In this document: piece after piece, positions 23,717-31,117 of the stretch
Position numbering within the stretch: the first letter of the stretch is position 1
How the letters are laid out: the number at the start of each line of letters is the position of its first letter
Source: Ruminococcus sp.
Lineage (GTDB): Bacteria; Bacillota; Clostridia; Oscillospirales; Ruminococcaceae
Length of the DNA: 35,481 nt
Assembly (NCBI GenBank): GCA_021770655.1
Contig: JAETQO010000038.1
Coordinates: 1 to 35,481, forward strand
Direction of reading: 5' to 3'
The notes under the pieces: generated by a model
The model's input: only the letters and a program-made list of their open reading frames with translations
What the model was told of the DNA's origin: nothing
Databases searched by the model: none
Made by a program: the position numbers and the translations under genes

Positions 23717-24013
23717 TTATTCAATGGTGAGAATATCCACGAAGCCCGTCACCTCGAACACCTCGGAGATAACGTCGTTGACATTACGGATAACCATTTT
23801 CCCCTGCTTATTCATTACTTTCTGAGCCGCCAGCAATATACGAAGTCCCGCCGAGGAGAGATACTCCAGCTTTTCAAAGTCAAATATCAGCTCAGTGTTG
23901 TCCGCGATGCTCTGCTTCAATTCCGCTTCCAGCTGCGGTGCGGTTGTCGTGTCAAGTCTTCCCTCCAATGCGATGTTCAGAACTTTGCCCTCTGTGTTTT
24001 TAACGATATTCAT
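23717..24013 (-). CDS. STAS-domain anti-sigma factor antagonist (RsbV/SpoIIAA-like)
   Basis: This 98-residue protein is a single STAS domain. LEGRLDTTTAPQLEAEL is the first half, and FDFEKLEYLSSAGLRILLAA carries the usual phosphorylation site, with Ser54 (second Ser of LSSAG) the likely acceptor, aligning with RsbV Ser56. Family knowledge: unphosphorylated STAS binds the RsbW-like kinase and releases its client; the kinase phosphorylates it and a PP2C restores it. All three components are in this operon, which starts with this gene. ATG 24013 is chosen because GGAGG precedes it. Confidence 0.9.
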   Translation of the reverse strand: MNIVKNTEGKVLNIALEGRLDTTTAPQLEAELKQSIADNTELIFDFEKLEYLSSAGLRILLAAQKVMNKQGKMVIRNVNDVISEVFEVTGFVDILTIE

Positions 24014-24085
24014 ATATTTTACCTCCATAAATTATTGACTGTCGGTTTTCCCACCGTGAGCGGAAAACCAATAAAAAAGCATACT

Positions 24086-24108
24086 AATATGTTATATTAT
24101 AACATATT
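24086..24108. repeat. 23-bp inverted repeat over the operon promoter
   Basis: AATATGTTATA (24086-24096) and TATAACATATT (24098-24108) are perfect arms around a single T. It covers the -10 of the STAS operon, so it could be an operator for a dimeric repressor, or simply a symmetric AT-rich promoter core. Confidence 0.6.
24096..24104 (-). promoter_or_regulatory. Extended -10 promoter of the STAS-transporter operon
   Basis: On the minus strand the sequence TGTTATAAT is a perfect extended -10. No good -35 lies 16-18 bases upstream, which fits a promoter that needs an activator. Transcription would run into the 5' leader of the STAS gene (start 24013). Confidence 0.55.
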
Positions 24109-24130
24109 TTGACGTGATTCTCACCTGTCT

Positions 24131-24157
24131 TTTACGGAATAAAACATACACTTTACG
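24131..24157. promoter_or_regulatory. Candidate LytTR operator: two TTTACG repeats 21 bp apart
   Basis: TTTACG occurs at 24131-24136 and 24152-24157, inside CTTTTACGGAA and ACTTTACGAAG. LytTR regulators typically bind two ~9-bp direct repeats with a start-to-start distance of 21-22 bp. The pair lies about 40-70 bases upstream of the predicted start of the STAS operon, a usual activator position, and between it and the LytTR gene itself. Binding is inference. Confidence 0.5.
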
Positions 24158-24187
24158 AAGTCTGTACATCGATTTAGTGTGCAAAAG

Positions 24188-24216
24188 TTGACAAATGGAC
24201 GCAAAAATGATAAAAT
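24188..24216 (+). promoter_or_regulatory. Sigma-70-type promoter of the two-component genes
   Basis: A perfect TTGACA (24188-24193) and TAAAAT (24211-24216) are 17 bases apart, ~50 bases upstream of the response-regulator start. Confidence 0.7.
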
Positions 24217-24265
24217 AATAAAATATAAACAGCAAATATATAATAATGAAGTTGGTGGTGTTTTA

Positions 24266-24994
24266 ATGCGGCTTAACATTGCCGTCTGTGATGACTGTGA
24301 AGAGGACAGCGCAGAGCTTTCGGAGCAGATCCTTGCCCTTTGCGAAGAAAAGGAAATCTCGGCACAGATTTACATATTCCGTTCTGGAGAGGAACTGCTC
24401 GCATCAAACGTTACACCGAGCCTGAACATCATTTTTATGGATATCTATATGGACGGTATAAGCGGAATTGAAACGGTGCGCAATCTCCCCATGAGCGACA
24501 ATTGCCGTGTGGTATTCATCACCATCAGCACGGATCATGCGGTAGAAGCGTTCGGTCTTAATGCGGCACATTATCTTGTAAAGCCGGTGACAAGAGCTTC
24601 GGTTTCCGAGGCCCTGGAACGCTGTGTAAGGCAGATTTCGCGTGTTTCCGAAAGCGTTTTGGAAATAAGATCTGGAAATGTCACCGTCCCGATACCTACG
24701 GATAAGATAGTATATATAGAAGTTATGGACAAGTTCTGTGCAATTCACACGGACGACAACACGTTTAAGGTCTGGGTTTCGCTCGGAACACTTTACGATC
24801 AGCTTGACAATGGGCTATTTATGCGTGCCCAACAGAGCTATGTTGTCAATATGTCGGCGATAGAAAAATTCAGCTACGACAGTGTGACGATACGCGGCGG
24901 TAAAAAAATTGCTCTTTCAAGGAAGAACAGGGCTGAGCTTAAAGAGCAATATCAATTGTATCTTTTCAAGCTGGCAAGGGGGAGCGGAATATGA
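24266..24994 (+). CDS. LytTR-family response regulator
   Basis: This 242-residue transcription regulator has a receiver domain (1-120) with the acidic pocket CDDCEED, phospho-acceptor Asp59 in IIFMDIYMDG, and the conserved Lys in YLVKPV. A LytTR DNA-binding domain follows (about 140-236: IVYIEVMDKFCAIHT, FMRAQQSYVVNMSAIEKF). I start it at ATG 24266, since the frame upstream lacks a receiver-like sequence and GGTGGTG precedes this ATG. The kinase gene overlaps it by four bases (ATGA). Likely targets are its own promoter and the divergent operon, which includes cstA. Confidence 0.9.
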   Translation: MRLNIAVCDDCEEDSAELSEQILALCEEKEISAQIYIFRSGEELLASNVTPSLNIIFMDIYMDGISGIETVRNLPMSDNCRVVFITISTDHAVEAFGLNAAHYLVKPVTRASVSEALERCVRQISRVSESVLEIRSGNVTVPIPTDKIVYIEVMDKFCAIHTDDNTFKVWVSLGTLYDQLDNGLFMRAQQSYVVNMSAIEKFSYDSVTIRGGKKIALSRKNRAELKEQYQLYLFKLARGSGI

Positions 24995-26343
24995 CGACTT
25001 TTTTGTGGGTATTATGCGATGATCTTACAGCCTTTGTGCCGTTCGCCGTGCTGTGTTTCTTTCCGCTGAAGGAATATTTCAGATTCCCTGTGAAGAAGAC
25101 TGTCCGGTTGACGGCACTTGTGATTTTTGCATCAAACGCCGCCGATGCGGGTACCCAAACATACATTTACTCCGTTATCGACAACCCCGACAAGCTTTAT
25201 TCCGTCACTAACATAACGTTTCTTGCGCCGGTCATAGTGTGCTTTGTATGGTATATCTATGCGATAAAAACTATCTGGCAGCGTAAGGCGTTCATTTTTC
25301 TGTTTACACTGGTGGTGGCGATGTTCACAACTTCCATCGCCAACTATATTATTCAGTTTCTGCCCGATAACGAAGTACACTCGGTGACTTATTCTAACAG
25401 CCAAACCGTTATATTGAGTTTTATCATAGATGCAGTATGCGTGCCGCTGATGTATCTGTTTTCTAAAAAGCTGTATATGCCCGTGGATAAGTTTATCGGA
25501 AAGAAAGAATATTTATATATGGATATCCCGATGCTTATTCTGTTCGTGATCTATTACTTTATGTTTACCTTTATTTCCTTCAAAACCTTGAGCACTGATC
25601 CGAGTATGACAATGCTCTATTTCGGACTTCTAATAATGGTTTTCATACTATATGCGATCATTTTCAGAATGTGCCGTCTTTTCGGAGAGCGCCAGGCGGC
25701 AAACGAAAGGTATATCCAAACGCAATTTCAAATAGATATTCGTGACGAGCAGTACCGCCGCATTTCGGACAACATCGAGAATGTCCGCCGTCAGCGGCAC
25801 GATCTGCGTATACATATGACGGCGCTGTACGGTTTTCTTACAAACGGTGAAACAAATAAAGCGATCGAATATCTCGATCAATATTTAGAAACCACTCAGA
25901 CCCAAAAGCTCGTGAGATACAGCACAAACCACGTCGTAAACGTTTTGGTGAGTCATTATGCCGATATAGCAAAGAAACGGGAGACGGCGTTTTACGTGCA
26001 CATACAGATACCCGACGATTTGCCGATACAGGATACCGATATTTCCGTAGTTATCGGCAATCTTCTCGAAAATGCTATCGACGCCGTCTGTGAACTCCCG
26101 CCGTCCGAGCGTTCTATCAAGGTGAATATGATCTACCGCGGAAATATGCTTGCTATTACCGTAGACAACACCTTTAACGGCGTTGTAAATCAGAAAGACG
26201 GCGTGTATCTTTCCACCAAAAGCGAGCACAGGGGAATGGGGCTTTCGAGTATCGCAGATATTGCCGGGAAATACGGGAGCGTCGAATTTCGCAACGATGA
26301 TAAAATGTTCTATTCGGCTGTAATGCTTAAGGCTGATGACTGA
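24991..26343 (+). CDS. AgrC-like sensor histidine kinase (GHKL ATPase)
   Basis: This 450-residue membrane kinase has about six membrane segments (about 1-225), a linker helix, and a dimerisation/phospho-acceptor helix RQRHDLRIHM with His270 as the likely phosphorylated residue. A GHKL-type ATPase follows: N-box NLLENAIDAV (Asn361), G1 ITVDNTFNG and G2 HRGMGLSSIADIAGKYG. AgrC-like kinases of this shape sense peptides or small molecules; the cognate signal is unknown and no signal-peptide gene is evident nearby. It is translationally coupled to the LytTR regulator gene. Confidence 0.9.
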   Translation: MTTFLWVLCDDLTAFVPFAVLCFFPLKEYFRFPVKKTVRLTALVIFASNAADAGTQTYIYSVIDNPDKLYSVTNITFLAPVIVCFVWYIYAIKTIWQRKAFIFLFTLVVAMFTTSIANYIIQFLPDNEVHSVTYSNSQTVILSFIIDAVCVPLMYLFSKKLYMPVDKFIGKKEYLYMDIPMLILFVIYYFMFTFISFKTLSTDPSMTMLYFGLLIMVFILYAIIFRMCRLFGERQAANERYIQTQFQIDIRDEQYRRISDNIENVRRQRHDLRIHMTALYGFLTNGETNKAIEYLDQYLETTQTQKLVRYSTNHVVNVLVSHYADIAKKRETAFYVHIQIPDDLPIQDTDISVVIGNLLENAIDAVCELPPSERSIKVNMIYRGNMLAITVDNTFNGVVNQKDGVYLSTKSEHRGMGLSSIADIAGKYGSVEFRNDDKMFYSAVMLKADD

Positions 26344-26457
26344 TCCTCTGCCAAGAAATTATTGAAAAAATTGTATAAAAACGCATACCCGGAAAGCTGA
26401 AGCGGCAAGGTGAGCATTTCAGTTTTATTATCAGTTTTCTATCTTATCTTGACACTG

Positions 26458-26463
26458 TATAAT
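26458..26463 (+). promoter_or_regulatory. Possible -10 of the AraC-type regulator gene
   Basis: A perfect TATAAT lies ~38 bases before the start codon. A TTGACA is only 2 bases upstream of TGTATAAT and cannot be its -35, and no other -35 is good, so this is a weak call. Confidence 0.35.
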
Positions 26464-26500
26464 TCTAATAAAGCTATTTACTTTGGAGATGACTCGAGTA

Positions 26501-27376
26501 ATGGAATACATAACCGAAGTTTTTAAACTCGATAAAAAGTTCCCGTTCACCGTTTTTAAAGGCAAGGGCTTTTCTGCCGAAGCTGTGAAAAGCGGCAGAG
26601 TATATATGCACAACCATTATTGTCTTGAAATCAATCTGGCGTTATCGTCGGGCGGAACATATTACATCGGCGACAGCTCATATCCGATAAATAAAAGCGA
26701 TATTTTTGTTATTAATAATTACGAATACCATTACGCCGCCAATTTCTCGGACGATATGGAGCTTATGGTTATCATATTCGACCCTGAGCTTGTATGGCAG
26801 AATGAAGAAATGGATTATCTGTATATCAAGGCGTTTTACGAATGGAAGGACGGTTTCAAACACAGACTTGCCGGAGAAGCTGTTTCATCGGATATTTCCG
26901 ATATCATATTTGAAATGGAACGAGAGTGGAATGAGAAATCCACGGGGTATAAGCTTGTAATAAAATCCCTGCTTTTGAAATTGCTCGCCTTGCTTTACAG
27001 GCGATTTGAGGAAACAAGCCGATATTCCGAAAAAATAATTCGTTTCCAGAATGAATATATACGCATAATTGACACTATAAACTATGTCGATCAAAATTTC
27101 AAGGAGCCTGTTACTCTGAAAAAGCTTGCCGCAATGGTCCATATGAACCCGAATTATTTTTCGACTTATTTCCGCAATGTTATGAACTGCTCGGTGTCTA
27201 CTTACATTATACGAAGAAGATTGAAATATGCCTGTCTGCTGCTGGCTACTACGAAAGAAAGCATAATAGAGGTCGCGTCGGATTCGGGATTTGAAAATGT
27301 TCCGTATTTTAACCGTACATTTAAAAAACATATAGGAATGACTCCCGGTGAATACAGGAATTCCGCAAATACATAA
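26501..27376 (+). CDS. AraC-family transcriptional regulator
   Basis: This 291-residue protein has an N-terminal cupin-like sensing domain (HNHYCLEINLALSSGGTYYIG, then SDIFVINNYEYHYAANFSDD) and two C-terminal helix-turn-helix motifs (about 190-288): KKLAAMVHMNPNYFSTYFRNVM and SIIEVASDSGFENVPYFNRTFKKHIGMTP, which is the AraC signature. The layout is that of sugar-responsive regulators of carbohydrate operons. It converges on the minus-strand GH94/GRE operon, whose control is its most likely job. Possible starts are a TTG at 26483, ATG 26489 and ATG 26501; GGAG at 26485 fits the last best. Confidence 0.88.
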   Translation: MEYITEVFKLDKKFPFTVFKGKGFSAEAVKSGRVYMHNHYCLEINLALSSGGTYYIGDSSYPINKSDIFVINNYEYHYAANFSDDMELMVIIFDPELVWQNEEMDYLYIKAFYEWKDGFKHRLAGEAVSSDISDIIFEMEREWNEKSTGYKLVIKSLLLKLLALLYRRFEETSRYSEKIIRFQNEYIRIIDTINYVDQNFKEPVTLKKLAAMVHMNPNYFSTYFRNVMNCSVSTYIIRRRLKYACLLLATTKESIIEVASDSGFENVPYFNRTFKKHIGMTPGEYRNSANT

Positions 27377-27414
27377 AAATGCTGCCCGTTCGGATGGAAC
27401 AGGCAGCATTTTTT
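27376..27414. terminator. Bidirectional terminator between convergent genes
   Basis: AAAATGCTGCC pairs with GGCAGCATTTTTT across a 13-nt loop, with A/T runs on both sides. It lies right after the AraC-type stop codon and at the end of the GH94-like gene, so it can end both transcripts. Confidence 0.8.
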
Positions 27415-29605
27415 ATTCATTTATTCTGTAATAGCAGTACAGTATCCATGCGTGAGGGTGTGCGCAGTAAACAGGAATTGCGGCATAATCTATGGTCTGA
27501 TCGGGCAACCCTTCCTCCGGAATCAGCGATGATTCCAGATTATCCGCAGCCGACCAGTATGATGACCAGTACTGCGGAAATTCCTCCGATAAATGCTGCA
27601 ATGTCATGTTTTTAAGAAGCCGTACCGCCTCCTGCTTGTCAAACTGTGATACTCCGATTATTACGGGACCGTTCAACGCCCACCAGAATCCGCCGTTTTC
27701 TCGAGAACCCTTGTCAAAGCCGTCATCATCGAATTCGGGGGCTTCCTGTTCTCTTGCACCAAGCTTTTCACCGCTGTAAACCCGCTTTTTCAGTTCCTCA
27801 TAAAGCAGACGCTTTCTTTCCTCGGAAAGCTCGTTTATCTGTAAAGTAAACCCCTGCGGCTCAAGAAACATATTATCATCGCCGTACGGTTTGTCGTTGA
27901 AATACATTCTTCTCGGAAAGCTTCGCTCGCTCATATCCGCAAGATATGCACGGAGAATATTATTTCGATAAAGAGTCATACTTTCGCAAAGACGGTCAAG
28001 CCTTTCGGAGTATTCAGCAGCGCTTTTAAGCTCAGGTATCAGTGTCTGGAATATGCTTATCACCATCGCTGAGTTCATATGTGATTCGCCTGTAAAGAAA
28101 ATATTGTTATACGGCACTTTTTCAATGTAATATACAGCGTCATTCCAGTCGGAATTAAGAAGCTTCACAAGTCCGTGAACGCCAGTGCCTATGGTGTCAC
28201 GCAGAAATATGAAGCATTTTTCCGTAAGCTCCGCAACAGTCATTTCTGTTTGTTTTTTTGCGGGATAGGGCTGTACCTTTTCGCCCATAAAAGCGTGATC
28301 CTTAGTTACACGAAGATATTCGGACAAAAGCAGGAAGAAATAAAGCTGCTGGTCGCTGGTGAAATAGCGGTCGTTGTCTGCATAGCCGTTTCCGTATTCG
28401 ATAAGTCTTATTTCGCCGAAAGATGTGGTACGTTTAAGCAAATATCTCAGCACGCTTTTTGCAAGCTTGGGATTGTAATAAACAAGCGGAAGTGCATGCT
28501 GGAAGTTATCACGGGCGCTTGCGTGCTGTCCCCAATGATAGTCATAAATCGTTCCCTGAGGAATTTTGGTTTCGTTGTAATATTCGCTGTAAGTCGCCAT
28601 CGCTTCAAGATTATAAACGTGCCATCTCAGCTCACGGCGAAGCGTTTCGTCCTTTTCGTTTTCAAAAGCAGGAATGATTTTCAGCCATTCCTCGGCAAAG
28701 GCACAAACAGGCTCGGTCACTGTTTTCACTGTGGAAAGCTCGGCGCATATGCCGTTCTGAGTTGACGAGCCGTATTCAAAGGAATAACCGATTATGATAC
28801 CAAACGTTTTTTCTTCATTCGGCGCAAGAGTGAACGAAAGCTTTGCGCATATACCATTACTGCCGCCTGAAAATACTGTGTTTTCGGACAGAGATTTCAT
28901 AAACAGCAGGGGCGGAAATGCGTCGTGCTTTGACATTGCCTCTCTGTCGGGAACGATTAGAGGGTCGTCGCTGTGTGCGGTTATGACTACTCTTGCAGAA
29001 TTGTCCTCAGCATTCTCGGAATATTCGTTTGCGTATTTAAGAGGAAACCATTCCTTCGGCATAGTCTGAAACTGTATCGTTTCAAAATTTGCCCCCACAA
29101 ATTCGCTGTATGTGCAGTTCACGCTTTTGCCGCCGTTATTCTTTACAGTAACAGTCATCAGAAATGCCGACGCACCGTTATAGGTCTCTGTTGACGGCTT
29201 CACGGAAAGATTTCTGTTTACCGAAACTCTGTTAATTTCGTAGGAATAGTTTGCAAATCCGCAGCCGAAAACCCTGCGGCATTTTTGGGAGTTTGCCGCA
29301 AGAGAATCCATGCCTGTAAGAGTGAATTTTTCACCGTCAACAGTAATTTCGGATAAATTCACTCCGCTGTTTTTCTTCTTGCCCTGATTTATCCTTGCCC
29401 ACGAGCGCTCGCCGCTTATCAGTTCATATTCGCCGCTGATATGAGTAAATAATGTAAAACGGTAGTTGCCCAGAAGGAACCAAGGATCCTCGGGGAGTTT
29501 TACCTCCGTGCCGTTATCAAGCCTTGCGGAATAAGGTATACCTCCCGTATATTCAAAGCAAGGCAAGCCTGCTTTATCGCTGCTCCAATGACCTATATTA
29601 ATCAT
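27413..29605 (-). CDS. GH94-like glycoside phosphorylase/hydrolase
   Basis: This 730-residue protein matches the cellobiose-phosphorylase-type (GH94/GH65-like) layout: an N-terminal beta-sandwich domain (about 1-270), a linker, and an (alpha/alpha)6 barrel (about 310-700). The NSDWNDAVYY segment near residue 485 corresponds to the catalytic-Asp DWND motif of GH94. YDYHWGQHASARDNFQHAL near residue 360 fits the active-site region. No signal peptide, so it acts in the cytoplasm on imported oligosaccharides, releasing sugar phosphate if it is a phosphorylase. It overlaps the HAD gene by four bases (ATGA). The exact linkage is not determinable from sequence alone. Confidence 0.75.
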   Translation of the reverse strand: MINIGHWSSDKAGLPCFEYTGGIPYSARLDNGTEVKLPEDPWFLLGNYRFTLFTHISGEYELISGERSWARINQGKKKNSGVNLSEITVDGEKFTLTGMDSLAANSQKCRRVFGCGFANYSYEINRVSVNRNLSVKPSTETYNGASAFLMTVTVKNNGGKSVNCTYSEFVGANFETIQFQTMPKEWFPLKYANEYSENAEDNSARVVITAHSDDPLIVPDREAMSKHDAFPPLLFMKSLSENTVFSGGSNGICAKLSFTLAPNEEKTFGIIIGYSFEYGSSTQNGICAELSTVKTVTEPVCAFAEEWLKIIPAFENEKDETLRRELRWHVYNLEAMATYSEYYNETKIPQGTIYDYHWGQHASARDNFQHALPLVYYNPKLAKSVLRYLLKRTTSFGEIRLIEYGNGYADNDRYFTSDQQLYFFLLLSEYLRVTKDHAFMGEKVQPYPAKKQTEMTVAELTEKCFIFLRDTIGTGVHGLVKLLNSDWNDAVYYIEKVPYNNIFFTGESHMNSAMVISIFQTLIPELKSAAEYSERLDRLCESMTLYRNNILRAYLADMSERSFPRRMYFNDKPYGDDNMFLEPQGFTLQINELSEERKRLLYEELKKRVYSGEKLGAREQEAPEFDDDGFDKGSRENGGFWWALNGPVIIGVSQFDKQEAVRLLKNMTLQHLSEEFPQYWSSYWSAADNLESSLIPEEGLPDQTIDYAAIPVYCAHPHAWILYCYYRINE

Positions 29606-30210
29606 TTTAACGCTCTCCTTATTTCTTCAATTTCACTTGCTGCCTGCTGCTGATTTCTGAACACGATTCCGTGAATGCCGAGAGTTTCGGCAGCAATTAC
29701 GTTCCGATCAATATCATCTATGAAAATACATTCGTCTGCAGATAAACCGTACCTTTCAAGAATAAGTCTGAATATCCTATGGTCAGGCTTGATAAGACGC
29801 TCTTCATAGGACAGGATTTTTCCGTCAACAAGCTTTAAAAATTCAAGCTCGTCTGCACAGTCGTCACATATTTTCCCCGAAATATTTGAAAGGCAGAAAA
29901 TCTTTAACCTGCTTTCTTTCAGCTTGCACACCCAGTCTACAGCATAGGGATAGGCCGTAATAAATCCACCCATATCATTGAAAACGCTTCTCAGCGGCTT
30001 TTCAATTCCGGGGTCGTTCTTTACAAAGCCGTTCATAATCTGAGAAAAATCCCAGACTCCCCTGTCAAGCTCTTTCCAGACGGGACTCAAAAAAGTGGCT
30101 TTTTCAAGGCGAGCAACAGTTTCCTCATCATATCCCTTTTGTATAAAAAAATCGTGATAATTTGATTTCACCAGAACATCGCCTATGTCAAGAATAATAT
30201 TTTTTATCAT
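29602..30210 (-). CDS. HAD-family phosphatase (YihX-like)
   Basis: This 202-residue HAD hydrolase has motif I ILDIGDVLVKSNYH (Asp at residue 8), motif II LSNIS, motif III with Lys in IKPDHRIF, and motif IV ECIFIDDIDRN. The helical cap lies between about 18 and 85. It resembles sugar-phosphatases such as YihX, which dephosphorylate hexose phosphates; here it might act on a phosphorylated intermediate made by the operon. The ribosome site CGGAGGA is inside the end of the activase gene, and its stop overlaps the GH94-like start, giving tight coupling. Confidence 0.85.
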   Translation of the reverse strand: MIKNIILDIGDVLVKSNYHDFFIQKGYDEETVARLEKATFLSPVWKELDRGVWDFSQIMNGFVKNDPGIEKPLRSVFNDMGGFITAYPYAVDWVCKLKESRLKIFCLSNISGKICDDCADELEFLKLVDGKILSYEERLIKPDHRIFRLILERYGLSADECIFIDDIDRNVIAAETLGIHGIVFRNQQQAASEIEEIRRALK

Positions 30211-30211
30211 T

Positions 30212-31117
30212 TTATCCTCCGATTTTTATTATCAGTCCAAACGCTTTGCCTTTATCAGTATAATGCATCAGGATATTCGGGTCAAGGCTTTCACGAATAT
30301 GATAAGTATATTCACGTCCGAGCTGTTCATACTTTGACATTCCAAGAGTGTGATATGGAAGAAGATCAAGTTTTTTCACTCCGTGAAAAGCGGAATACTC
30401 CATTATGTCCGTTATTTCGTTATCGTTGAAGTCGGGAATAACGGGTACTCTCACAGTTACCTTTGCGGGTGCGTTCTTGCAGAGAAATTCAAAGGAATTA
30501 AGCGCCGTTTCGATATTTCCGCCTGTATATTCTCTGAACTTCCGGCTATCAAGAGTTTTAATATCAAACAGGAACATATCCGCATATTCAAGTGCAATTC
30601 TCACGTTTGAAACAGGCACATAGCCACAGGTTTCAACGGCTATGCTTATATGTTCGTTTTTGCATTTCTCAAGAAAAGACAGCATTTTTTCTATCTGCAA
30701 AAGCGCTTCTCCGCCCGATATAGTAACTCCTCCGCCGCTTGTTTCATAGTAATCCTTATCCCGTAAAACTATGTCAAAAAGCTCGTTGCTTGTTATCTTC
30801 TGACCCGAAACTTTCAGTGCGCCGCTGATGCATTTTTCCGAACAGCTTCCGCAGGAAATACACCTGCTTCTGTCGATAACGGATCTTCCGTCTGCAACGT
30901 GAACGGCGTTTTGACTGCAAGCCTCAGCGCATTTTCCGCAGCCGACGCACCGACTCGAAAAGAACATAATATGCTTTCCCACGGTATGCGATTCGGGATT
31001 TGCACACCACCTGCACCTTAACGGACAACCCTGAAAAAACACCGTTGTGCGTATTCCCGGACCGTCGTGTATTGCAAAGCGTTCAATTTCAAAAATATCG
31101 AGATCTGTTTCGTTCAT
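30212..31117 (-). CDS. Glycyl-radical enzyme activating protein (radical SAM)
   Basis: This 301-residue iron-sulfur protein installs the glycyl radical in the enzyme encoded just before it. The radical-SAM motif CPLRCRWC (CxxxCxxC, about residues 31-38) binds the catalytic 4Fe-4S cluster. A ferredoxin-like insert with two clusters follows: CVGCGKCAEAC and CISCGSCSEKC (about 57-100), as in activases of non-pyruvate-formate-lyase enzymes. TSGGGVTISGGEALLQ is the conserved SAM region. It overlaps the target gene by four bases (ATGA), as expected. Confidence 0.93.
   Translation of the reverse strand: MNETDLDIFEIERFAIHDGPGIRTTVFFQGCPLRCRWCANPESHTVGKHIMFFSSRCVGCGKCAEACSQNAVHVADGRSVIDRSRCISCGSCSEKCISGALKVSGQKITSNELFDIVLRDKDYYETSGGGVTISGGEALLQIEKMLSFLEKCKNEHISIAVETCGYVPVSNVRIALEYADMFLFDIKTLDSRKFREYTGGNIETALNSFEFLCKNAPAKVTVRVPVIPDFNDNEITDIMEYSAFHGVKKLDLLPYHTLGMSKYEQLGREYTYHIRESLDPNILMHYTDKGKAFGLIIKIGG

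Noticed and set aside
26446-26470. TTGACA as -35 for the AraC-type gene
   Set aside because: The only good -10 is two bases away, and the hexamer 17 bases downstream (AGCTAT) is poor.
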